Assembly (NCBI RefSeq): GCF_030732095.1
Contig: NZ_JAVAMQ010000007.1
Coordinates: 62,001 to 126,000 of the forward strand
Reading direction: 5' to 3'
DNA from: Paracoccus spongiarum
GTDB lineage: Bacteria; Pseudomonadota; Alphaproteobacteria; Rhodobacterales; Rhodobacteraceae
Length of the DNA: 64,000 nucleotides
Shown here: piece by piece, positions 35,631-46,184 of the stretch
How the letters are laid out: each line of letters opens with the position of its first letter
Numbering within the stretch: the stretch's first letter is position 1
Notes under the pieces: model-generated
Told to the model about the DNA's origin: nothing
Database searches by the model: none
Seen by the model: the letters and a program-made list of their open reading frames with translations, nothing else
Position numbers and translations under genes: made by a program

Positions 35631-37512
35631 CGCCCGAGACGCTGCGCGCGGACCTGACGCGGTCGGGGCTGAACCTGATCGGGCAGGCGCTGTCGATCTT
35701 CGACGCCGATCTGCGGCTGGCGGTCGCCAACAACCAGTATCAGGCGATGTTCGACCTGCCCGATGCGCTGACCCGGCCCGGCACCAGCTTCGAGGACACG
35801 ATCCGCTATCTGGTCGAGCGCGGCGAATACGGCCCGCAGGACGACCCGGCCGCCGCCGTGGCCTTTCGCGTCGAACAGGCCCGCACCTTCCAGCCGCATT
35901 ACTTCGAACGCCAGCGCGCCGATGGCCGCTGGATCGCGGTCGAGGGGGCGCCCCTGTCGCAGGGCGGCTGGATCACCGTCTATACCGACATCACCGACAT
36001 CAAGCGCCAGGAAACGCTGCTGCGGGCGCGGTCCGCCGAACTCAGCGAACAGGTGCTGGACCATGCCGAGCGGCTGGCCGCGGCCAATCGCGCCCTGGCC
36101 GCCACCAACGCCGCCCTGCAAGAGGCGCAGCGCGTGCTGACCCGCACCGAGGCCCGCACCCGGCAGGTGACCGAGATGGTGCCAGCCCATATCGCGCATC
36201 TCGGCGCCGACTACCGCTATACCTTCTCGAACCGGCGGCAGCCCTCCATCTTTCCGGGCGCCGCCCCCAGCATCGTCGGCCTCAGCGTCGAGGAGGCGCT
36301 GGGCCCCGAGACCTTCCAGACCCTGCGGCCGCATGTCGATCGCGCGCTGGCCGGCGACCCGCAGGTGGCCGAGATCACCCATGCCGTCTCGGGCCGGCGC
36401 ATCCGCATCGCGCTGACCCCGGATCTGGACGGGCAGGGCGTCTATGTGCTGTCCACCGATGTCAGCGCCGAGGTGCAGGCCCGCGAGGCGCTGGCCCATG
36501 CCGGCAAGCGCAGCCTTGCCGCGCAGCTGACCTCGGGTATGGCGCATGATTTCGGCAATCTGCTGACCATCATCCTCGGCCTCCAGGGGCGGCTGGCGGC
36601 GCGCGCGCTGCCGCCGGGCGCGGCCGAGGACGTGCAGGCCACGCTGGCCGCCGCGCGGCGCGGCGCGGCGCTGCTCGACGGGCTGTCGCGGATCAGCGGC
36701 ACGCCCGAGATGGCGTTGCAGCCGGTCGATCTGCCGGCGCTGCTGCACGAGGCCGCGACGCTGGCCCGGCCCGCGCTGGGCGAGGAGACGCGGCTGGTGC
36801 TCGATCTCGATCTGCCGCCCGGTCCGCTGCTGCTCGATCCCGGCGCGCTGCAGGATTCGCTGCTGAACCTGATCCTGAACGCCAACGCGGCGATCGCCGG
36901 GCCGGGCTGCATCACGCTTGCCGCCCGCGCCGCCGGCGGCGACTGGGTCGACCTTGCGGTCAGCGACACCGGCCCGGGCTTCAGCGACGAGGCGCTGACC
37001 CGCGCGACCGAGCCCTTCTACAGCACCAAGAAGGGCCAGGGCTCGGGGCTGGGCCTGTCGATGGTCTATGACCAGACCAAGCTGGTCGGCGGCCGGATGC
37101 GGCTGGAAAACACCGGCCGCGGCGCCCGCGTCACGCTGCGCCTGCCGCGCCGGCCGGTCGCGCGGCAGATGGTGCTGCTGGTCGAGGACGACGACCAGAT
37201 CCGCGCCGACACCCGCGCCATGCTGACCGGCCTCGGCCACGCGGTGATCGAGGCCGCCAGCCTCGCCGAGGCCCGCGCGCTGACCGACCTGCCGGGGCTG
37301 ACGCTGATCCTCTCCGACATCCAGCTGGGCGACGGCCTCGGCCACGACCTCGCGGGCCTGCTGCCGACCGTGCTGATGACCTCGCTGCCGCCCGGCGATC
37401 CGCTGCGCGCGCGCGCGCCCGCCCCGGTGCTGTCGAAACCCTTCACCCCGGCCCGGCTGGCCACCGCCCTGGCCCGCGCCACCGCCCTTGCCCACGCCGC
37501 CGAGGAAGGCCC

Positions 37513-37516
<4 letters not shown>
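35627..37516 (+). CDS. Hybrid sensor histidine kinase (PAS-PAS-HisKA-HATPase-REC)
   Basis: A 629-residue cytosolic kinase without membrane segments. A PAS_7 domain occupies about residues 10-130 (QALSIFDADLRLAVAN start), a coiled coil about 135-180, and a second PAS-like domain about 185-290. The dimerisation helix carries the phospho-acceptor His307 in GMAHDFGN; the ATP-binding domain has LILNAN, DTGPGF and GSGLGLSMVYD. A C-terminal receiver (about 515-625) has Asp564 in LILSDIQLG and the switch lysine in LSKPF. It is divergent from the ABC/ligase operon and its stop overlaps the regulator start, so it probably senses the substrate or a metabolite of that operon. Confidence 0.88.
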
Positions 37517-38214
<698 letters not shown>

Positions 38215-38221
38215 TCAGCCC

Positions 38222-38295
38222 CTTTGCCCTGGCGCAAATATCCTCGGGGGGTCCGGGGGGCAGACGGCCCCCCGGCTTCCGCCGGCCCGCGGGGC
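38222..38295. repeat. Intergenic repeat with strong hairpin
   Basis: Contains the aaatatcc core (near 38237) shared with the 31430-31545 element, followed by a 9-bp stem CCGGGGGGC/GCCCCCCGG (38253-38275, 5-base loop). It lies between the convergent regulator and aldehyde dehydrogenase genes and may act as a bidirectional terminator. Confidence 0.55.
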
Positions 38296-38302
38296 CGGCC
38301 GG

Positions 38303-39769
38303 TCAGGCGTCGCGGTCCCAGCCGCTGATCGCCTTGCTGTCCATGAACTCCTCCAGCCCCATCACGCCGCCCTCGCGCGCCCGGCCCGACTGCTTCACGC
38401 CGCCGAAGGCGGACCCGGCCCCGCGCGGCTGGCCGTTCATCTCGACCATGCCCGAGCGCAGCTGCCGCGCCAGCCGGTTGCGCCGGGCGCCGTCCTGCGA
38501 CTGGACATAGCTGGTCAGCCCGTAGGGCGTGTCATTGGCGATCCGCACCGCCTCCTCCTCGCTGTCGAAGGGGATGATCGACAGCACCGGCCCGAAGATC
38601 TCCTGCCGGGCGATGGCCATGTCGTTCGTCACATCGGCAAACACCGTCGGGCGCACGAAATAGCCCCGGTTCACCCCCTCGGGCAGGCCCGGCCCGCCGG
38701 CGACCAGCCTCGCGCCCTCGTCGATGCCGGTCTGGATCATGTCCTGGATCTTCTGCCACTGGGCCTTGCTGACCACCGGGCCGATATGCGGCCCCGGCTG
38801 GTGCGCCGTGGCCACCCGGGTGTCGCGGGCCACCTGCGCGGCGGTCTCGACCGCGCGCTCGTAGACCGACCGCTCGACCAGCATCCGGGTCGGCGCGTTG
38901 CACGACTGCCCGCTGTTGTAGAAGCAATGCCGCGCCCCGCGCAGCACCGCCTTGTCGTCGGCATCCGCGAAGATCAGGTTGGCGCCCTTGCCGCCCAGTT
39001 CCAGGCAGACCTTCTTCAGGCTGTCCGCCGCGGCCTTGCTGATCGCGATGCCGGCGCGGGTCGATCCGGTAAAGCTGATCATCTCGACATCGGGATGGGT
39101 GGACAGCTGCGTGCCCACCCCCTGCCCGTCGCCGTTCACCAGGTTGAACACCCCGGCCGGCACCCCCGCCTCGTCGAGGATCTCGGCAAACAGCATCGAG
39201 GACAGCGGCGCGATCTCGCTGGGCTTCAGGATGCAGGTATCGCCCGCCAGGATCGCCGGGATCACCTTCAGCGTGACCTGGTTCATCGGCCAGTTCCACG
39301 GCGTGATCAGCCCGACCACGCCCACCGGCTCCCATGCGGTCATGCTCGAGGGCGCGTGATCGCCCAGCGGCCGCACAAAGCGGAAATCCCGGAAGGCGGT
39401 GATGAAGTTCCTGATATGGCTGCTGCCGGCGCCGACCTGATCCTCCAGCGACATGTCCTGCGGAGCGCCCATCTCGTGGGTGATCGCCGCCGCCATGTCG
39501 GGGGCGCGCCGCTCATAGACCGCCAGGATCTTCTCGACCAGCGCCAGCCGGTCGGCCGGGGCGCTTTGCGACCAGGCCGGGAAGGCGGCCTTCGCCGCGG
39601 CCACGGCGGCGTCGGTATCGGCCTGCCCGCCAAGGCTGATGACCGCGACCGGCTCCTCGGTCGAGGGGTCGATCACCTCAAGGTCGCCCGGCGCCGCCGG
39701 ATCGACCCATTCTCCGCCGATATAGAACTTGCGCCTGTCCGCCACTGCCCTGTCCGAAACGATGTTCAT
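38303..39769 (-). CDS. NAD(P)-dependent aldehyde dehydrogenase
   Basis: A 488-residue aldehyde dehydrogenase. The general base glutamate lies in LELGGKGANLIF and the nucleophilic cysteine in NSGQSCNAPTRM; PWNWPMNQ forms the cofactor site. The start at 39769 is chosen by family length (MNIVSDRAVADRRKFYIGGEW). It stands as a single gene; the preferred aldehyde cannot be read from the sequence. The SCNAPTR variant of the active-site loop is typical of a group of broad-range dehydrogenases in alphaproteobacteria. Confidence 0.88.
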   Translation of the reverse strand: MNIVSDRAVADRRKFYIGGEWVDPAAPGDLEVIDPSTEEPVAVISLGGQADTDAAVAAAKAAFPAWSQSAPADRLALVEKILAVYERRAPDMAAAITHEMGAPQDMSLEDQVGAGSSHIRNFITAFRDFRFVRPLGDHAPSSMTAWEPVGVVGLITPWNWPMNQVTLKVIPAILAGDTCILKPSEIAPLSSMLFAEILDEAGVPAGVFNLVNGDGQGVGTQLSTHPDVEMISFTGSTRAGIAISKAAADSLKKVCLELGGKGANLIFADADDKAVLRGARHCFYNSGQSCNAPTRMLVERSVYERAVETAAQVARDTRVATAHQPGPHIGPVVSKAQWQKIQDMIQTGIDEGARLVAGGPGLPEGVNRGYFVRPTVFADVTNDMAIARQEIFGPVLSIIPFDSEEEAVRIANDTPYGLTSYVQSQDGARRNRLARQLRSGMVEMNGQPRGAGSAFGGVKQSGRAREGGVMGLEEFMDSKAISGWDRDA

Positions 39770-39981
39770 CGCGTCCTCCCGAAATGCGTCTGCTGCAGAA
39801 GGTGGCACCGCCCCCGCCCCGCCGCAACCCCGCCCCGCCGCAACGACGCCCTACCGCAAGCCGCCCGCGGCACGGCCCCACCCCGGCATGGCCCCCGCAG
39901 GGCGCCATCATCCGCCGGGCTGGCATTTGCCCCCGCGTCGCCTATGTAGGGGGCAACGCACCCGAACCGAGAGGATGTTCC

Positions 39982-40638
39982 ATGGGACTTCGCATCAACG
40001 ACATCGCCCCCGACTTCACCGCCGACTCGACCGAGGGCGAGATCCGCTTCCACGAGTGGCTGGGTGACGGCTACGCCATCCTGTTCAGCCATCCGCGCGA
40101 CTTCACCCCTGTCTGCACGACGGAATTCAGCGCCGTCGCCCAGCTGGCCGGCGAGTTCGAGGCCCGCAACACCAAGGTCCTCGGCGTCTCGGTGGACAGC
40201 GTCGCGGATCACCAGAAATGGAAGAACGACATCGCCAGGGTCGCCGGCACGCCCGCGAATTTCGCCATCATCGACGACACCTCGCTGGCGGTCGCCAAGG
40301 CCTATGACATGCTGCCGGCCGATCACTACCTGCCGCAGGACGGCCGCACGCCCCAGCATTCCGCGACCGTGCGCAGCGTGTTCATCATCGGCCCGGACAA
40401 GAAGATCCGGCTGACCATGACCTATCCCATGTCCATCGGCCGCAACTTCGCCGAGATCATCCGCGCGCTGGATGCGGTCATCAAGACCGACGGCGTGCCG
40501 CTGGCCACCCCCGCCAACTGGGTGCCGGGACAGGACGTGATCGTGGCGCTGGCGCTGGACGACAAGGCCGCGGCCGAGAAATACGGCCCGCTGGACATCC
40601 GCCTGCCCTATCTGCGCTTTGCGAAGGACCCGGCCTGA
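39982..40638 (+). CDS. 1-Cys peroxiredoxin (Prx6 type)
   Basis: A 218-residue peroxiredoxin. Peroxidatic Cys45 sits in DFTPVCTTE; no conserved resolving cysteine is visible, which fits the 1-Cys Prx6 group, as does the long C-terminal dimer arm (DVIVALALDD to YLRFAKDPA). It reduces hydroperoxides in the cytosol. A GAGAGGA ribosome site precedes the ATG. The last 31 bases overlap the end of the convergent glycosyltransferase. Confidence 0.92.
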   Translation: MGLRINDIAPDFTADSTEGEIRFHEWLGDGYAILFSHPRDFTPVCTTEFSAVAQLAGEFEARNTKVLGVSVDSVADHQKWKNDIARVAGTPANFAIIDDTSLAVAKAYDMLPADHYLPQDGRTPQHSATVRSVFIIGPDKKIRLTMTYPMSIGRNFAEIIRALDAVIKTDGVPLATPANWVPGQDVIVALALDDKAAAEKYGPLDIRLPYLRFAKDPA

Positions 40639-41411
40639 TCCCCACCCGGACCGCGACCCCGCCACCGGTGGCGCAGGGCGATCAGCTTGTCGGTCGCCAT
40701 CCGGTACTGGCGGATCAGCGGATAAAGGGGATGGCGTCCCCCGGCCGACCGGCGGGCCGCCGCCGCGGGCGCTATCTCGCTGTCGGCGCCGCTGGTGACG
40801 ACCAGCGGCGGCCAGACTGCCAGCCCGCGGTTGCTGCGGGTCAGCCAGTGCCGGAAATAGATGTCCACCGGCGCGAAGATGCGCTCATGGCCGCGCAGGA
40901 ACGCCTCGGCGCCCGGACGCGACCAGATCAGCGCGGTGGTCGTCATCGGAAAGTAGTGCGCGCGGGTCAGCCGGTGCCCGCCCTCGGGCAGGCGCAGTTC
41001 GAGGATCGGCGTGTGGATGCGCAGGCGGGCCGGCGCCAGATGGATCAGGTCCCACGCCAGGTCGCGCCGCGCAAGCCAGTCCAGCACCTGCGCGATGCCT
41101 TCTGCGGCGCCCGGTCGCAGCTGCAGGTCGTCCTCGAACACGAGGCAGTTGTCGGCGGCCGTCTCCAGGAACCGCCGGGCCACCCGCAGATGGCTGAGGT
41201 AGCAGCCGATCTCACCGCCGCGCATCGGCCGCCCCAGATGGCGCATGGCCGCGGCGGCGTCGTAGTCGGGAAAGGCGTCGGGCGTCAGCTGCCGGCCGTC
41301 GAAGGCGGGCACACGGTCGAACGCGATGCCGGCCGCCCGCAGCGCCGCGCTTGCGCTGCGCAGGCGCGCCTCCGAGCCGTCCAGATTGATGAGATAGGCT
41401 GGCGGGGTCAT
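40608..41411 (-). CDS. Glycosyltransferase family 25 protein
   Basis: A 267-residue LPS-type GT25. YLINLDGSEARL at the N-terminus, GEIGCYLSHLRVARRFLE (nucleotide-sugar loop) and the metal-binding CLVFEDDLQL motif are characteristic. It would transfer a hexose to a lipopolysaccharide or capsule acceptor. Its start overlaps the stop of the next upstream glycosyltransferase (ATGA), and its 3' end runs 31 bases into the convergent peroxiredoxin gene. The C-terminal part is basic and may bind the membrane. Confidence 0.82.
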   Translation of the reverse strand: MTPPAYLINLDGSEARLRSASAALRAAGIAFDRVPAFDGRQLTPDAFPDYDAAAAMRHLGRPMRGGEIGCYLSHLRVARRFLETAADNCLVFEDDLQLRPGAAEGIAQVLDWLARRDLAWDLIHLAPARLRIHTPILELRLPEGGHRLTRAHYFPMTTTALIWSRPGAEAFLRGHERIFAPVDIYFRHWLTRSNRGLAVWPPLVVTSGADSEIAPAAAARRSAGGRHPLYPLIRQYRMATDKLIALRHRWRGRGPGGDQAGSFAKRR

Positions 41412-42190
41412 GCGCCCTCCGCGCGGATCAGGTCCAGAAAGCTGCCGCGCGGAACGCGGCCGCCAAAGCTGCCGGCCAGTTCGGCACGCAGCTCCCTGCC
41501 CCACAGATGCACCCCGAAGCTGTCGGCGGGCAGGTCCTCCGGCCGCAGCGCGCCGGGGGTCAGAAAGCGGCGGACCGCGTGGATCGGCACCGGATAGAAG
41601 GCCTGCGGCGGCATCGCCCGGCCGACATCGCCGGTCAGGGTCGCGAAATGGGTCAGGGCGCGCGGCCCGGTGCTGCCCCAGGGCCATTCGGTGATCGGCA
41701 GCCCGCCGCGCAGCGCGCTGCGCAGCCTGTATTTCTGGCGCCGCAGGCCGCGCAGATGCGGCGGAACGCCGCGCGTGGCGGGCGTGATGGCACAGAGCGA
41801 CGCCAGCAGCCGCGACTCGCGCGGCAGCCCCAGAACGGCATTGTTCAGCTGGCCGTCATCCTCCCGGCCAAGCACCCAGGGCGTGTCGAAATCGAAGGGT
41901 CGCAGCGCGATCATGTCCAGATCGACCCACAGCGCGTCGGTGGCCCGCACCATCGCATAGCGGAACAGATCGGCATGCATGGCCGGGCTGCCGCTGCGCC
42001 GGTCGCGCAGGATGCTGTCCCCCGGCAGGATTTCCGAGGCATCGGCCAGCGTCACGCCAGCGGGCAGGTTCCCGATCGCGCCATAGCCATAGAGGGTGAA
42101 GGCATGGCCCAGCCGCAGGAACGAGGCAATCGCGGCGCGTTCGATCTCGCCCAGCCGCGCGCCGATCCACAGGCTTGCCACATGCCTCAT
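41408..42190 (-). CDS. Glycosyltransferase with DxD motif (GT32-like)
   Basis: A 260-residue protein. The start at 42190 gives MRHVASLWIGARLGEIERAAIASFL, the start of a sugar-binding DXD fold used by capsule-type transferases. The acidic motif WVDLDMIALRPF matches the DxD metal site of the Gly_transf_sug group. It overlaps the downstream GT25 start by four bases and follows a second GT25-type gene by 16 bases, forming a three-gene set. Donor and acceptor are unknown. Confidence 0.72.
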   Translation of the reverse strand: MRHVASLWIGARLGEIERAAIASFLRLGHAFTLYGYGAIGNLPAGVTLADASEILPGDSILRDRRSGSPAMHADLFRYAMVRATDALWVDLDMIALRPFDFDTPWVLGREDDGQLNNAVLGLPRESRLLASLCAITPATRGVPPHLRGLRRQKYRLRSALRGGLPITEWPWGSTGPRALTHFATLTGDVGRAMPPQAFYPVPIHAVRRFLTPGALRPEDLPADSFGVHLWGRELRAELAGSFGGRVPRGSFLDLIRAEGA

Positions 42191-42206
42191 CGCGGCCCGC
42201 CCGCGC

Positions 42207-42950
42207 CTATCGGCGCCGCAGCCGGTGCAGCAGCGCCAGCACCGGGGGAGACCGTCGCGCCGCGGCCGTGATCTGGCGCAACACCGGCAGCCGGTCCCAG
42301 AAGCGCAGATCGGCGATGTCGCTGCGCGAGGACCGCTGCACCGCCAGCGGCTGGCGGCTGCCCAGCACCACCAGATCGGGCTGGTCGGCGCGCAGCCAGC
42401 AATAGGCGCCGTCCACATGCATCGGCCCGCCCGCCGGATCGCCGATCGCCCGCGCCTGCATCGCCTCGAGATAGGGCACCGCGCGTTCCGAGAACCGGCG
42501 GCTGAAGCCCACGAAATGCGCCAGCGGGAAGGTATGATCGGCCGAGAGCCGCAGCAGATGCGCGCCGACAGGCTGATCGCCCGGCCGCGCCTCCAGCGGC
42601 GAGACGGAATACAGCATGTCCCACCGCGTCTCCCGCAGCGCCGGCAGCATCGCTGCCAGCAGCGGCGTGAAATCCGGCGCGAAATCGGCGTCGTCCTCCA
42701 GCATCAGCGCATGGGCTGCGCCATCGGCCAGGATCGCGCGATGCACGCCCAGCTGGCTTTCGAAACAGCCGCGCGCCCCCCGGCTGGGAAAATCGCCCTG
42801 GTCGGGGGGAAAGCTGGCCGGAAACAGCGTCACCGCCGGATGCGACAGGCTCAGCCCGATGCGGTTCAGCTCGGCCTCCATCTCGCGCCGGCGATCCTCG
42901 CGATGGGCCAGGTTGATGATGTAGACGCGGTCGAACACCGACAGCAGCAT
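42207..42950 (-). CDS. Glycosyltransferase family 25-like protein
   Basis: A 247-residue protein from the ATG at 42950; an in-frame ATG at 42989 would add 13 residues. VYIINLAHREDRRREM at the start, then GCFESQLGVHRAIL and ALMLEDDADF correspond to the GT25 nucleotide-sugar and metal motifs. The C-terminal half differs from the family mean. It is the first of three glycosyltransferase genes and lies just past the hairpin that follows pnp, so it may be read from a pnp read-through transcript. Confidence 0.72.
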   Translation of the reverse strand: MLLSVFDRVYIINLAHREDRRREMEAELNRIGLSLSHPAVTLFPASFPPDQGDFPSRGARGCFESQLGVHRAILADGAAHALMLEDDADFAPDFTPLLAAMLPALRETRWDMLYSVSPLEARPGDQPVGAHLLRLSADHTFPLAHFVGFSRRFSERAVPYLEAMQARAIGDPAGGPMHVDGAYCWLRADQPDLVVLGSRQPLAVQRSSRSDIADLRFWDRLPVLRQITAAARRSPPVLALLHRLRRR

Positions 42951-42992
42951 CTCGGCGGCGGATGGCACGGGCGCGGTCCCTCGCAACATGAC

Positions 42993-43018
42993 GACAGCCC
43001 CGGCATAGCGGGGCTGTC
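42993..43018 (-). terminator. Hairpin downstream of pnp
   Basis: A perfect 10-bp stem GACAGCCCCG/CGGGGCTGTC with a 6-base loop, 36 bases past the pnp stop. No T-tract follows on the minus strand, so termination may be partial and allow read-through into the glycosyltransferases. Confidence 0.5.
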
Positions 43019-43053
43019 GCGGTTCGGACAGGGGGTTTCGAGGACCCCGCCGA

Positions 43054-45195
43054 TCACTCGGCGGTTTCTTCCTTCTTCTCGGTGATCTCGGCGCCGGTCT
43101 CCTGGTCGACCATCTTCATGCCGAGGCGCACCTTGCCGCGGTCGTCGAAGCCCAGCAGCTTGACCTTGACCTCCTGGCCCTCCTGCAGCACCTCGCTGGG
43201 ATGGCCCAGGCGGCGGTTGGCGATCTGGCTGACATGCACCAGCCCGTCGCGCTTGCCGAAGAAGTTCACGAAGGCGCCGAAATCGACCAGCTTGACGACC
43301 CGGCCGGTATAGACCTGGCCCTCTTCGGGCTCGGCCACGATCGACCAGATCATGTCATGCGCCTTCTTGATCGACTCGGCATTGGCCGATGCGATCTTGA
43401 TGACGCCGTCATCGTTGATGTCGACCTTGGCGCCCGAGACCTCGACGATCTCGCGGATCACCTTGCCGCCCGAGCCGATCACTTCGCGGATCTTGTCGGT
43501 CGGGATCTGCATGGTCTCGATGCGCGGGGCATGGGCGCTGAACTCGCGGCGTCCCTCGGCCAGCGCCTTGCCCATCTCGGCCAGGATGTGCATCCGGCCG
43601 TCACGCGCCTGCGCCAGCGCCTGCTCCATGATCGCGGGCGTGATGCCGGCCACCTTGATGTCCATCTGCAGGCTGGTGATGCCGTTTTCCGTCCCGGCCA
43701 CCTTGAAGTCCATGTCGCCCAGGTGATCCTCGTCGCCGAGGATGTCGGTCAGCACCGCATATCGGCCGTCCTCTTCCAGGATCAGCCCCATCGCGACGCC
43801 GGCGACCGGCGCCTTCAGCGGCACCCCCGCATCCATCATCGACAGCGAGCCGCCGCAGACCGAGGCCATGCTGGACGAGCCGTTCGATTCGGTGATCTCG
43901 CTGACCACGCGGATGGTATAGGGGAAATCCGTCGCCGCCGGCAGCACCGCCTGCAACGCGCGCCAGGCCAGCTTGCCATGGCCGATCTCGCGGCGACCGG
44001 GGCTGCCCACGCGGCCGACCTCGCCGACCGAATAGGGCGGGAAGTTGTAGTGCAGCAGGAAGTTCGACCGGAAATTGCCGTGCAGCGCGTCGATGATCTG
44101 CTCGTCATCGCCGGTGCCCAGCGTCGTGACGACCAGCGCCTGCGTCTCGCCGCGGGTGAACAGCGCGCTGCCATGCGTGCGCGGCAGGAAGCCCACCTCG
44201 CTGTCGATGGCGCGCACGGTGCGGGTGTCGCGGCCGTCGATGCGGGCGCCGCCATTGATGATGTCGCCGCGCAGGATGCCCGATTCCAGCTTCTTCAGGG
44301 CCGAGCCCAGGTTCGGATCGGCCAGTTCCTCCTCGCTCAGCCCGGCCTTCACGGCGGCCTTGGCGGCGGCCACGGCGTCCTGGCGCTGCGACTTGTCGCC
44401 GATCGCATAGGCGGCGCGCATCTCGGCCTCGCCCAGCGCCTTCACGCGGGCATAAAGCGCGCTGTAGTCCGGCGCCTGGAAGTCGAAGGGCTCCTTCGCG
44501 GCGGCTTCGGCCAGGTCGATGATCAGGTCGATCACCGGCTTGATCGCGTCATGGCCGAACTTCACGGCGCCCAGCATCTCCTCCTCGGACAGCTCGTAGG
44601 CTTCCGATTCGACCATCATCACGGCGTCCTTGGTGCCGGCGACGACCAGATCCAGCCGCTGTTCGGGGTTGTTGCGCAGCTGGTCCATGTCCTGGACCTC
44701 GGGGTTCAGCACATAGTCGCCATTGGCAAAGCCCACGCGCGCGGCGGCGATCGGGCCCATGAACGGCACGCCCGAGATGGTCAGCGCCGCCGAGGCCGCG
44801 ATCATCGCCACGATGTCGGGATCGTTGACCAGGTCATGGCTCAGCACCGTGCACATCACCAGCACTTCATGCTTGAAGCCGGGGACGAACAGCGGGCGGA
44901 TCGGGCGGTCGATCAGGCGCGCGGTCAGCGTCTCCTTCTCGGTCGGACGCGCCTCGCGCTTGAAGAAGCCGCCCGGCACCTTGCCGGCGGCATAGTATTT
45001 TTCCTGGTAGTGAACCGTCAGCGGGAAGAAGTCCTGCCCGGGCTTCGGTTCCTTGGCGAAGGTCACGTTGGCCATCACGCTGGTCTCGCCCAGCGTGGCG
45101 ATCACCGAACCGTCGGCCTGGCGGGCAACCTTGCCCGTTTCCAGCGTCAGGGTTTCCTGGCCCCACTGGATTGATTTCTTCACATCGTCGAACAT
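43054..45195 (-). CDS. pnp: Polyribonucleotide nucleotidyltransferase
   Basis: A 713-residue PNPase. Two RNase PH domains occupy about residues 10-550 (second core with the [14 protein letters not shown] and [17 protein letters not shown] blocks), followed by a KH domain ([17 protein letters not shown]) and an S1 domain ([22 protein letters not shown]). It degrades RNA with phosphate from the 3' end and forms part of the degradosome. rpsO lies upstream on the same strand, the usual order, but separated by about 1.1 kb that includes an opposite-strand gene. Confidence 0.97.
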   Translation of the reverse strand: MFDDVKKSIQWGQETLTLETGKVARQADGSVIATLGETSVMANVTFAKEPKPGQDFFPLTVHYQEKYYAAGKVPGGFFKREARPTEKETLTARLIDRPIRPLFVPGFKHEVLVMCTVLSHDLVNDPDIVAMIAASAALTISGVPFMGPIAAARVGFANGDYVLNPEVQDMDQLRNNPEQRLDLVVAGTKDAVMMVESEAYELSEEEMLGAVKFGHDAIKPVIDLIIDLAEAAAKEPFDFQAPDYSALYARVKALGEAEMRAAYAIGDKSQRQDAVAAAKAAVKAGLSEEELADPNLGSALKKLESGILRGDIINGGARIDGRDTRTVRAIDSEVGFLPRTHGSALFTRGETQALVVTTLGTGDDEQIIDALHGNFRSNFLLHYNFPPYSVGEVGRVGSPGRREIGHGKLAWRALQAVLPAATDFPYTIRVVSEITESNGSSSMASVCGGSLSMMDAGVPLKAPVAGVAMGLILEEDGRYAVLTDILGDEDHLGDMDFKVAGTENGITSLQMDIKVAGITPAIMEQALAQARDGRMHILAEMGKALAEGRREFSAHAPRIETMQIPTDKIREVIGSGGKVIREIVEVSGAKVDINDDGVIKIASANAESIKKAHDMIWSIVAEPEEGQVYTGRVVKLVDFGAFVNFFGKRDGLVHVSQIANRRLGHPSEVLQEGQEVKVKLLGFDDRGKVRLGMKMVDQETGAEITEKKEETAE

Positions 45196-45313
45196 CTGGT
45201 TTCCTCTGGGCCGCGCCAGCCCTCTGGCCGCGCCCGTGTCCTATGGCGGCCCCATTGCCGCCGCCCCGATCCTTATGCGTCGCCCCGGAGCCGGGCGTCA
45301 CGTCACAGATTGG

Positions 45314-45335
45314 GGGCGTTTACAGGAAAACGCCC
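45314..45335. repeat. Inverted repeat in the pnp leader region
   Basis: A perfect 8-bp stem GGGCGTTT/AAACGCCC with a 6-base loop, about 120 bases upstream of pnp. It could fold in a long pnp 5' leader, where RNase III-controlled hairpins occur in other bacteria, or end a transcript. Role is inferred. Confidence 0.4.
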
Positions 45336-45425
45336 TTGTTGGGAAGTGGGGCGGGGCGGGGCGCGCGCGGCATGGACAAGCGCGGCCCGACGGGCGACAA
45401 TCGTCGCGCAACCACCGCCCGCATC

Positions 45426-46013
45426 ATGCCCCAGACCCACCCCAAGGCCGACGCGCATTTCGCGACCCTCACCGCCTGGCGCGGGGAATTGCTGGCGCTG
45501 CGGGCGCTGCTGCTGGCAAGCCCGCTGGCCGAGGACTGGAAGTGGTCGGCGCCGGTCTACACCTGGCAGGGCGGCAATGTCGCGATCCTCTGGGGCTTTT
45601 CCGACCGCGCGACGCTGGGCTTCTTCAAGGGGGTGCTGCTGCGCGACCCCGAGGGGATCCTCGTGGCGCCGGGGCCGCATTCGCGCTCGTCGCGGGTGGT
45701 CAGCTTCACCGACCCGGCGCAGGTCGCCGCGCGGGCAGGCCAGCTGCGCGCCCTGATCGACGAGGCCATCGGGATCCAGCGTGCCGGCCGCAAGGTCGAT
45801 CTGCCACAGGACGACCTCGCCTGTCCCGAGGAACTGGCCGCCCGGCTGCGCGCCGACCCCGTGCTTGCCGCCGCCTTCGCGGCGCTGACCCCCGGACGCC
45901 GACGTGGCTGGCTGCTGCATGTCGGCGCGGCCCGGCAGGCCCGCACGCGCGAGGATCGCATCGATCGCGCCACGCCCCGGATCCTCGCCGGGAAGGGCAT
46001 GCAGGATCGCTGA
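45426..46013 (+). CDS. YdeI/DUF1801-family protein
   Basis: A 195-residue protein starting MPQTHPKADAHFATL. The DUF1801 core is seen in EDWKWSAPVYTWQGGNVAILWGF, and the YdeI-type C-terminal AFAALTPGRRRGWLLHVGAARQARTREDRI follows. The structure is a known fold; the molecular function is not established. It lies antisense between pnp and rpsO. An upstream ATG at 45372 in frame is possible but has no family match. Confidence 0.75.
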   Translation: MPQTHPKADAHFATLTAWRGELLALRALLLASPLAEDWKWSAPVYTWQGGNVAILWGFSDRATLGFFKGVLLRDPEGILVAPGPHSRSSRVVSFTDPAQVAARAGQLRALIDEAIGIQRAGRKVDLPQDDLACPEELAARLRADPVLAAAFAALTPGRRRGWLLHVGAARQARTREDRIDRATPRILAGKGMQDR

Positions 46014-46068
46014 GCCCCCGCGCCGTGCAACACGTCTTTACGGAAGGTTAAGGCCCTGCGCGCAAGCG

Positions 46069-46134
46069 GTGTACAGCCTGTGCACGCCCGGTGCACGCCC
46101 GGTGCCTGCCGCGTGCACGCCCGGTGCGGCGCCC
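46069..46134. repeat. 11-bp imperfect tandem repeat (six units)
   Basis: Six consecutive 11-base units based on GTGCACGCCCG; the second, third and fifth are identical and the others differ at a few positions. The 11-base period is not a multiple of three and is close to one DNA turn, so the units present the same face to a protein. Confidence 0.7.
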
Positions 46135-46184
46135 GACCCGGCAATCGCAGGGATTTTCACGACGACCCGGGCCGCGCGGCCGCC

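Noticed and set aside
33557..37495. A very long minus-strand open frame (over 1,300 codons) opposite the kinase and ligase genes
   Set aside because: It is a by-product of high GC and third-position bias on the other strand; it has repeated arginine/glutamine-rich sequence, no family match, and crosses two well-supported genes.
43201..45174. A 657-codon plus-strand frame opposite pnp
   Set aside because: Shadow of pnp; it shows no domain and is typical of GC-rich antisense frames.
46069..46134. CRISPR-like array
   Set aside because: Units are contiguous 11-bp repeats with no spacers, and no cas genes are near.
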